NCBI GenBank assembly: GCA_023101725.1
Contig: JALJCO010001220.1
Span: 310,001-374,000, forward strand
Reading direction: 5' to 3'
DNA from: Atherinomorus stipes
Lineage: Eukaryota > Chordata > Actinopteri > Atheriniformes > Atherinidae
DNA: 64,000 nucleotides
Shown: in pieces, positions 25,701-33,299 of the stretch
How the letters are laid out: every line of letters starts with the position of its first letter
How positions within the stretch are numbered: position 1 is the stretch's first letter
Notes under the pieces: model-generated
What the model was told of the DNA's origin: nothing
Seen by the model: the letters and a program-made list of their open reading frames with translations, nothing else
The model's database searches: none
Translations under genes and position numbers: made by a program

Positions 25701-27271
25701 AGAAATACGGTCAACCCAACACCATTGGGATCTGATGCAGCTCCATGGTTCACTAGTCCTTCTATAACTAAATAATAAGCCAGTTTTCTTCTTCACTGTG
25801 AGTTTCGTCTTCTCCTTTAGTAATTCTTAAGGCAGCGCCACCTCTGGCAAGAATGAAAATTTGTTATTTGAACAATCTGGTTAGTTTAAGTAGTGAAGCG
25901 TGGATGCAAACTCAGGCTGGAGGAATGTTGCAACCAACAACTGGTCTTGAAGGGCCGAACTTTATAATAAAACAACGTAGAACATTTGTTTGTAGCCGGC
26001 AGACTACACAGCTTTTGCTGACGTCCCTAACTTTGTGCGGCTGAAAACACAAGCATCTGAAAGCGTCTCCTTTCTTGGTAGTCCCCAGTGTTCCACTGGA
26101 AACGGGAGGGTACAGACCCGATTTTCAGATGCTTGTCTGTTTTAAGACGCACAAAGTTAGGCATGTCAGCAAACGCTAGCCTGCTAACGCTAGCTATGTA
26201 GTCTGCATCATTGAAGTACCGGCTGAAGTTTAGTAATTCTTAAGGCAGCGCCACCTCTGGCAAGAATGGAAATTTGTTATTTGAACAATCTGGTTAGTTT
26301 AAGTAGTGAAGCGTGAATGCAAACTCAGGCTGGAGGAATATTGCAACCACCAACGTGGACTTGCTGGGTCTTGCAGACTAATAGTGTTAATGCATCGTTA
26401 AATTAAAAAGAAGCAACTGAACCAGCTTGGATCTTGTATTTGCAGAATAGACAGATATGTTGGTAGAGAACAAAGAAACACAAAAAGAAGCAACTTAACT
26501 AGACTTAAACATCCCCCAGAGGTACAATACCACTCTCCCTGCTGAAAAAAATCACTAAGACCATCTAAAACCATCTACCAGCCAGTTTTTCCCAGCTAAA
26601 ACCATCAACCAGCCTAATAAACCAGCTAAAACCATCAACCATCTTAAGCTGGTCTTAGCTGTTTTTTCAGCAGGGCTATATAACTATACTGTACTGTTGA
26701 GGGTATAATAGCAATACCTTTGAGAGTATCACCCCAGTGACAATCCTTCATAGCCCTAAAGGTACAGAGAATGAGATTCACTAAGGGGTTTCTGGATGTG
26801 TAAATTATCAGCTAGTCGTTCCAGGTTTAATCACAACTTTCAACATTCTGTAATTTCAGTTCCGAGTTGCCTTACGAAATGCAACGTTTTTCATGGATGG
26901 GGAAAAGTATTCATTCGATGAAAGGGGGGACATAAACACAGGCTATGATGTCATCCTTTGGAAGGAGAGCTCACCATCTTTTCTGGATACGAAGAACGTC
27001 GTAGGTTTTTATGACATCAAAAACCACAGACTTATTTTCAACTCAGATAAAATGCAAGACTTGGACAATCTCACTGTAAGTATTTGTCCCTACTAGTAAA
27101 TATTTTCCTTTTATTTTGAAGTTGGCCTGTGTACACTTAATGAGCCACTAAGGGATTATCACGCTTTCCGGAACTTAATGGAATCTAGGCGTTTCCTCTT
27201 CCGGGCCATTTCAACAAGGGATTATACGCTTGGTGATTGGGAAAAGGAGGACGAATCTATTAGATAAAAAA

Positions 27272-27302
<31 letters not shown>

Positions 27303-29910
27303 GAAGGGGGGGGGAAAAAAAGGGGGGGATAAAAAAAAAAAAAAAAAAGAGAAAAAAAGAAAAAACTGATAAAAAGATAGCTGAATCCACTGTTCCTGCT
27401 CTCTTCCACTTTGTAAATCAGATAAACGCCAATCCTACTTAAGTTTTCATTGATTGCAGACTGAAGTGATGCTAAGGAAGAAGTGGATCAAAGCAATAGA
27501 TTTGCCGGGGTGAGGGGCCGAACTTTATAATAAAACAACGTAACACGTTTGTTTCGAGCCAGCAGACTACACAGCTGGCGTTAACAGGCTAGCATTAGCC
27601 AGTTACCATTTGCTGACGTGCCTAACTTTGTGCGGCTGAAAACGCAGGCATCTGAAAGCGTCTCCTTTCTTGGTAGTCCCCAGTTGTTCCACTGGAAACG
27701 GGAGGGTACAGACCAGATTTTCAGATGCTTGTGTGTTTTAAGACGCACAAAGTTAGGCATGTCAGCAAACGCTAGCCTGCTAACGCTAGCTATGTAGTCT
27801 GCATCATTGAAGTACCGGCTACAAAAAAATGTGCAACGTTGTTTTATTATAAAGTTCGGCCCTTCACTCCAGCGAATCGCTTCGATCCACTTCTTCCTTA
27901 GTATCACTTCAGTCGGGAATCCATGAAAATTTAAGTAGGGTTGGCATTTATTCAATTTATAAAGTGGAACAGAGCAGTGACATTGGATTCAGCTACTGTT
28001 GAACTGGCCCGAAAGAGGAAGCGGCTAAATGTTTCAAGTTCCAGAAACCGGAACACAGAAGTGGGATAATCCCCTATTGGTCAAGCTGTTCTTGAGTTTA
28101 TGTCATCTTCTAGTAGTTTATTTATATAGAGAAAAAGATCCCCAAGCCTTTACTTTTTGTCTGTTTTGAAGGCAAATTCTTTGGAAACGACATAAGACAA
28201 AGAAAAGTCTGACACTAAACTGCACTAATAGTTGTGATTTGGGTCTGCTGCAGTCAAACTAAAACCACATCACTAATTCCCATCAAGTGGGAAACACTTC
28301 CTTTGTTTAGCATTGTGAACATACTAGTTTTACTTTTCATTCACACAAATTTATAGTCCAAGACCAGGGATGATATAGGTTGTAAAAACAGTAAACCAAC
28401 TTGAGGAAATTATGTTAATTCTTTGATATTGTGATTCTTGACAATAATTGGCCTCACATGATAAGGTTAATTTATCTTCACAGAAAGAGAATTCCAGTTG
28501 TTCAGTCCACTGTAAGCCAGGTGAAAGGAAGACATCAGCTGAAGGCCAACCAGTTTGCTGCTATCAGTGTGAAAAATGTCCAAAGGACCAGTTTTCCAAC
28601 GTCACTGGTGTGTATTACAGCAAAGAACAGTCAGACTAATTAAATACAATGAAGTCAAACAGTTATAATGAAAAGCTATTTTGGAGCAGCTTGTTGTCAC
28701 TTCCAGCTTGAAAATATCAATGTATCTTTACACTCTGTTTGCAGATTCCACTGTGTGCCATCAGTGTAATATTTCCACCCATTACTCCAATGAGGGTAGT
28801 TCCAGATGTGTCAAAAAAGAAGTTGTTTTCTTGAAGTGGACGGATAGGTATCATATTGTCGTGCTGGCATTTACAGCTCTAGGAGCTTTGCTTTCCCTTG
28901 TCGTTGGGATCATCTTCATCTCACACTGGAAGACACCTGTTGTGCGCTCGTCTGTGGGCCCCATCTCCATCCTTCTTCTTTCTTCTCTTTTTTGCACGTT
29001 TGTCAGTGTACTGATATTTGGTGGAGAACCCAACGAAAGGCAGTGCAAGGCGCGACAAGTGCTGTTTGGTTTGAGTTTCACAATGTGCATTTCCTGCATC
29101 TTAGTCAAGTCATTCAAAATCATCTTGGCCTTTGAATTTAACCCCAAAACGCAAAGCGTCCTAAAGAAGCTCTACAAGCCTTTTGTGATTATTGCAGCAT
29201 GCATGACAGGTCAAGTAGTGATCTGTGCCGTGTGGCTTGCACTTAAGTCTCCAAAGCCTAAATGGAATAACAAAGCAGCAGAAAATCAGCGTTTGATGTA
29301 TTGTCACGAGAATTCAACTTCTTTATTTGGCGCCATGCTAGGCTATATTGGCCTTTTAGCTCTCATTTGCTTGGGTGTGGCATTCAAGGGAAGAAAGCTG
29401 CCACAAAGTTATAATGATGCAAAGTTCATCACCTTTTCTATGCTCATTTTCTCCATTGCCTGGATCATCTTTGGCCCTGTTTATGTTAATGTCACAGGGA
29501 AATACCTTCCAGCAGTTGAGATGGTTGTCATCCTCCTCTCAGCCTACGGCATCCTTTTCTGTCAGTTCTTCACAAAATGTTACATTATTCTGTTCAAGCA
29601 GGAAGCAAACACAGTGACTGCATTCCGCCAAGATATTAGGAATTACTCCTTGGGTAGAGACGCAGATGAGAGCTCTATTGGGATCCCAAACCCAGCTTTA
29701 TCCATGGAGTCGCTGCCAAACCCAGTGCCATCTGATCCACTGACTGATGAGAGGTCATCCAATGGCCCTCTTGTGACACCAAGCTTGTCCCCTCCAGTGT
29801 TAAATCCACCATCCACCATGCCCCAGGCCAACCTCAGCATAGACCTCAAGAGGAAGCAATTACAGAGATATTCAAGTTTACCAGTATTACCAGCAAATCA
29901 TTCACAATAG
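21540..29910 (+). CDS. gprc6a: GPRC6A-like class C GPCR, amino-acid receptor (7 coding exons)
   Basis: Exons: 21540-21718, 21798-21964, 23760-23866, 24178-24936, 26860-27075, 28484-28607, 28745-29910. The frame is open throughout and sums to 905 codons plus stop (human GPRC6A is about 926). Residues 1 to about 20 are a signal peptide. The Venus-flytrap domain (about 30-475) has IIIGGLFPIHE, YSEISIAVTR, YGSTSGLLSD with the Ser-Thr pair expected to hold the ligand alpha-amino group, and VASDNWS. The cysteine-rich domain (about 482-540) has nine cysteines including a CC pair. The seven helices (about 545-800) open with VFLKWTD and include TPVVRSS, GEPNERQCKARQ, FTMCISCILVKSFKI, NDAKFITFSMLI and GKYLPAVE. 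The Ser/Pro-rich tail is about 100 residues. GPRC6A couples basic L-amino acids to G proteins; in fish the group includes an olfactory receptor. The ATG at 21540 was chosen because it directly precedes the hydrophobic signal peptide. It could be a fish-specific GPRC6A paralogue rather than the strict orthologue. Confidence 0.85.
22672..22747. repeat. poly-A run of about 76 bases inside an A/T-rich tract
   Basis: An uninterrupted A run in the second intron of the receptor gene. From about 22,540 onward the run-up is nearly pure A with scattered T, so copy number and base calls here are doubtful. Confidence 0.9.
23140..23600 (+). mobile_element. DNA-transposon remnant in receptor intron 2
   Basis: The ordered phrases GAGGTCTGGACTTTCC, CAGTCTGTTGTACATTTG, GCTTGGGATCATTATCCTG, AGAATACTTTGGTAAACAG, AGTTCATGGTCATCTCAA and AAATCATCAACCCTCCACCA match a widespread vertebrate DNA-transposon repeat as I remember it. 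A (GAAA)n expansion at about 23,453-23,506 interrupts it. There is no coding frame. The superfamily is not assigned. Confidence 0.65.
25436..25560. repeat. possible dispersed DNA repeat fragment
   Basis: GGTCGCATTCACACCTGC and, further on, CAAACTCTGGCTCTTGGTCC resemble a common fish repeat with the wording TCACACCT and ACTCTGGTCCGCTT. The match is short and from memory. Confidence 0.3.
25816..25940 (+). repeat. 125-bp direct repeat, left copy
   Basis: From TTTAGTAATTCTTAAGGCAG to TTGCAACCA. It matches 26,229-26,353 at all but a few positions. The two copies bracket the THAP-element fragment in the receptor's fourth intron. Confidence 0.9.
25948..26224. mobile_element. truncated second copy of the palindromic THAP-derived element
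   Basis: It is nearly identical to 27,516-27,826 of the full element, from GAAGGGCCGAACTTTATAAT to CATTGAAGTACCGGCT. Relative to that copy it lacks one short internal segment. Both outer arms are missing and both ends abut the 125-bp direct repeats within a few bases. Confidence 0.8.
26229..26353 (+). repeat. 125-bp direct repeat, right copy
   Basis: Partner of 25,816-25,940. The visible differences are single-base changes (for example GAATGGAAAT against GAATGAAAAT and GCGTGAATG against GCGTGGATG), so the duplication is recent. Confidence 0.9.
26538..26675. mobile_element. hairpin MITE with CCCTGCTGAAAAAA ends
   Basis: Terminal inverted repeats CCCTGCTGAAAAAA and TTTTTTCAGCAGGG enclose repeated ACCAGCTAAAACCATC units. 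This is a short non-autonomous element of a type very common in fish. It lies in the receptor's fourth intron. Confidence 0.8.
27266..27365. repeat. A/G low-complexity tract
   Basis: Long A runs broken by G runs within the left arm of the palindromic element. Its length is probably unreliable. Confidence 0.85.
27690..27955 (-). pseudogene. THAP-type zinc-finger domain fragment in the palindromic element
   Basis: The minus-strand frame from 27,955 contains FHGFPTEVILRKKWIEAI, then FCSRYF, then LKIWSVPSRF. This matches the THAP layout: FHxFP, LRxxWIxxI, CSxHF and AVPxxF. The zinc-ligand histidine of CSxHF is Tyr here, and only one of the two N-terminal cysteines is visible (NKC). The frame then runs into the opposite arm and ends at 27,581. 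THAP domains occur in P-element-like and Kolobok-like transposases and in domesticated host proteins. This copy is almost certainly a non-functional piece of a transposase gene. Confidence 0.7.
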
Positions 29911-30045
29911 CTTAAAATGTTGATCCCTGAAGTATAAAGTAAGATTGCACTTCCTGATATTTCCTCAGATTGTTCAGTATTGTTCCTGATTAATGTTCTG
30001 TTTATTCATTGATTGACTTGATTAATTGTTTTGTTCTGCTCTTAA

Positions 30046-30489
30046 AGATGCACTACAGAATATTTTGCAATTTTCTCAGTGACATGCCCCCTATCAACAG
30101 CTAAATTGGCATCCATCTTTATTCTACCTGGACTGAGAGCTCACTCCAGCCAGTAAAAGACAGTCTTATCTTGACTCTTGTCTTATCTCCTGTTCTGTCC
30201 CTTCCTTTCTTTTCCTCTCTTCCTCCGATAATGTTTTCTTGCATTTCTTTGCCAAATTCCCCATGATGCACATTCAAAACACCCAGTGTGTTTATTTCTG
30301 TTTGACGCATGCATCGATACTTGGCTGCAATGTCAAGCCGCGCCCGGATGGAAAAACTTGCGTAGTGCTGTTTCTCAGCCTCGGGACGCCACTGCGCAGT
30401 GACAGCTTGAGAGATGCACATAATGAATGTTGGTGTGCCATCAAAACAAGTCAGAAAATTTTTAAGGTGAAAAGTTGCATTGTGGGCCT
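30046..30489. mobile_element. TTAA-flanked MITE
   Basis: TTAA followed by AGATGCACTACAGAATATTT at the left, and CATTGTGGGCCT followed by TTAA at the right. The ends are imperfect inverted repeats (AG-[A/G]-...-CACTA/CACAA). TTAA duplications are typical of piggyBac and Kolobok groups. TTAAAGGTGCACTAT-type elements are common in fish. It lies just downstream of the receptor stop codon and has no coding frame. Confidence 0.6.
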
Positions 30490-30919
30490 TTAATCAGTTA
30501 TGTTGATTACTCTATTTTTATTGCACCTTTTAGATTTTTTTTATTGCATTCAATATTTATTGTATTTTATTGTATTTGACTTATTTTCCCTGTAAGGCAT
30601 CTTGTGACATTCCCGTGTCAGTGAAAAGTGCTGTAGAAATAAACTGAACCTACTTACTATAAGATGTTAAAAATATTGACCATTTTGGCCAAAAAATTCA
30701 AAAGCAATAAGATTTCATGCATCCACACACAGTAATTTGGAAACATTGCACTAAATCTAATCTGGATTTAAAAAGAAACAGATTTATTTAAAAACTGTTC
30801 AACTGGGTCAAAGTAACATTTGACCTTTTTTTTTTTGTTTGTGAGGTGATCCAAATGTAATCTCACATAGAGAGGATTTTTTTCAGTACTGCAGATTCCA
30901 ATACTAATAATGTAACTGC

Positions 30920-31190
30920 TATTGGCAATTTAACTGTTAAGGCATTATTCCTTGGGAAAAGATGTATATGTGAGCTCTCATGGGATCAAATACCACAGAG
31001 TCACTCTCAAAAGCAGTATCATCTGATCCACTGACGCACCATGGGTCAGTAAGTTAGTTACATGTTAGTCTTATTTCAGTGACAGAGCACATTGCTTGAA
31101 AATGAGTGAAATTATCATGTTCATTATAGGAATGCGTGCTGATTATTTTTTCTGTTTATTGACTGATCACTTCATTGACTTATTGGTTTA
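30920..31190 (+). pseudogene. decayed copy of the GPRC6A-like 3' end
   Basis: The stretch aligns by eye with the end of the intact receptor's last exon and its 3' flank (about 29,625-30,030). Shared landmarks, in the same order, are CTTGGG, then GAGCTCT(C)ATGGGATC, then the exact 16-mer CATCTGATCCACTGAC (31,020-31,035 against 29,729-29,744), then TCTGTTTATT followed by CATTGACTT-like sequence. Substitutions and small deletions remove any reading frame. I found nothing matching the helix or ligand domains nearby, so only the 3' end is left. Confidence 0.65.
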
Positions 31191-31776
31191 ACTTGAAATG
31201 CCAGAGTATTAAATGTTAAGAGAAGAAACTGCACAACAAAATAATTAAATTACTTAGAACTCAGGAACGATGGAGCTGTTATTCATAGCAATTGTACAAA
31301 TTAGCAGTGGACAATCACTGAAAAATAATTATAATAGTAATAATAAAAACATGACTTGAGGGTTGTATTTTGCAGCATCATTCACATTTATACATTACCC
31401 ACATGTATTATTGGTGATCAGAAACATTGTGACATCTTTATGTATGATTACCCTGGTGCTTCTGTGTTTTTGTAAATATATTTGAAGGTGAAGGAAGAAG
31501 AAGCCAACTTTCTGCACATGAAGAATAGAAACTGATTAACAGGCTCATTGAGCTATCTGCTTTCCTTTATCAGATTCTGTAATTGTCTTGTGATAATCTA
31601 AAGGGTTGATGGGGAGGTTTGACTGATTATATGTTAGCTAAAGTCTCACAATATAACTACTGTATGGGTCAATGCCAGCTGCACCTATTAAACCATGTAT
31701 TACATATTTGAATACCCCACCTGCCTTGTTGCTTTTGTACTTGTATTTGTGAATGTGTGTGTGGGATCAGAAGGAA

Positions 31777-31782
31777 AATAAA
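31777..31782 (+). terminator. candidate polyadenylation signal downstream of the receptor
   Basis: AATAAA followed by a T/GT-rich stretch (TTGCTTTTGTTTTTGTTTC), the usual context of a used signal. It is 1.9 kb after the stop and lies beyond the decayed copy, so it may once have served that copy. Another AATAAA at 30,638-30,643 sits in what looks like a repeat tail. Confidence 0.3.
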
Positions 31783-32479
31783 GTCGGAAATTGCTTTTGT
31801 TTTTGTTTCATTTTATGACAGCGACAGGAAATCAGGAGTTTAGACAAACAAGGAAAGAGTTAGAGTAAATTCATCCCCTGCAGCTTTGCAGACATTCCTC
31901 TCAGTCATGCCACCCAGCAACACATCCATCATTTCTTCTCTACTTTGAACCCACCAAAGACATATAATAAGATCTTTGTGACTTGTCTGGTTTCATGTGC
32001 TCAGAGATTGGTCAGTGCTGCACTTTGCTGGTATCTGAACAGTAATTTGCATAACATCAGACATAGCAGAGCAAATCTAGATTGTTCCACATTTGAGACA
32101 TCACATGAGATGCGTTGACGTGGTTTGCAGGACGGAGCGTTCCAAACCAATGTCACGGGCCACGACCAGATGTGCCAGTCGTCAAAATAACAAATCCAAT
32201 GCAATTAGTCAGTAAATTTGCTGTTAGAGTTTGTGGTTCCTCTGAGTGTGTCTCTCACTCTTTCCCCTAGTTTTCCATTAAGGGATTTTCTGTTTATCTG
32301 TTGTGCTGTTGGCTGTTCATTTCTGCTTCCCATGTCTTTTTGTGTGTGTTTATGTGTTTCTTGCCTCTGAGTGAGTGTGTACATGCAGAGAGGTAAGGGT
32401 TGGCAGTGTTTATACACAAACATCAGCCTGCTGCTGCTGTGTGTGTGTGGTGGCTGTTCATGCCTCACTGTGGGACGCG

Positions 32480-32770
32480 TTGATTAGCGCTCACTGCCGC
32501 TCAGCTCCCAGCTGTCCTTGCGGCTGGCCACTGATTGAAACCAATCAGGCTTGCGATGGCCCCATCGCAGTGACCCCTCACCCCTCCCACCCCCGGCCTA
32601 ATCACCTGCTGATTGGCCCACGCAGGGCCCCCTCCCGTTGGCACGGAAGGTTAATTTGACCGGCGGATGAAGGCTCCAGGAGGGAATAGGAACGTGCGCT
32701 GGGTGATATTGCATGGATATAGCCCAGCTGTCAATCACAGCCACTTAAAAAAAGAGCAGCTCGGGGAAAA
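32480..32770. promoter_or_regulatory. GC-rich candidate regulatory block with CCAAT and PBX-MEIS motifs
   Basis: The block contains CCAATCAGG, two ATTGG/CCAAT-type sites (GATTGAAACCAATCAGG, GATTGGCCC), GGCCTAATCACC, and CTGTCAATCA at 32,728-32,737. The last is the reverse complement of TGATTGACAG, the composite PBX-MEIS/PREP site. No exon is recognisable. An enhancer or the promoter of an unseen transcript are both possible. Confidence 0.35.
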
Positions 32771-33177
32771 GTGACAACAAGGAGGAAGAGGGAAATAGAA
32801 AAGAAGGAAGAGCAATGTTAGTTAAGGACATGGTAGCTACTGTTTAATATTGGGCAGTGACTTCAGCTTTTTTTCTTCTATTAGCATGAAACCTATGCTC
32901 AGGACACTCAAGATCCTATTCTTAGTCTTTCCATTGCATTTGACATATGGTGAAGATGCACTGGAAAGTTTTATTGAGAACAGTTTTAGATAGAAAATGG
33001 AATACAAAAATAAGCCTAAAATAAGTGTTACTGAAATCAGAAATTCACCTGTAAAATACAATAAATGAAAAATCAAAGATGCATAACTGTCAAGTAGAAA
33101 ATGGTTTTCAGGAACAGCTCTTAAACAGGGTTTAAAGTTCTTCAGTTTGCTCAAGTGACAATAGTTCTTTTTTTCAT

Positions 33178-33287
<110 letters not shown>

Positions 33288-33299
33288 GTTATGTCTAAA

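Larger units (their letters stand above)
27151..28074. mobile_element. 924-bp palindromic (foldback) DNA element with THAP fragments
   Basis: The two halves are near-complementary along almost their whole length. The ends read AGGGATTATC and GATAATCCCC, each flanked by TA. Inside them GGAAC...CGTTTCCTCTTCCGGGCC, ACTGAAGTGATGCTAAGGAA, GAAGTGGATC, GGGCCGAACTTTATAATAAA and CTAACTTTGTGCG each recur as the reverse complement in the mirrored position. The centre is near 27,690. An A/G-rich low-complexity insert (27,266-27,365) lies in the left arm only. It sits in the receptor's fifth intron, between the 27,075 donor and the 28,484 exon. Confidence 0.85.

Noticed and set aside
28681..28744. An upstream Met start for the last receptor exon (continuous frame from 28,681)
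   Set aside because: This is intron read-through. The TTTGCAG acceptor at 28,738-28,744 and the phase with the 28,607 donor place the exon start at 28,745.
30638..30643. AATAAA as the receptor's polyadenylation signal
   Set aside because: It lies in GTGAAAAGTGCTGTAGAAATAAACT, the wording of a dispersed-repeat tail, so it is weak evidence for a gene 3' end.
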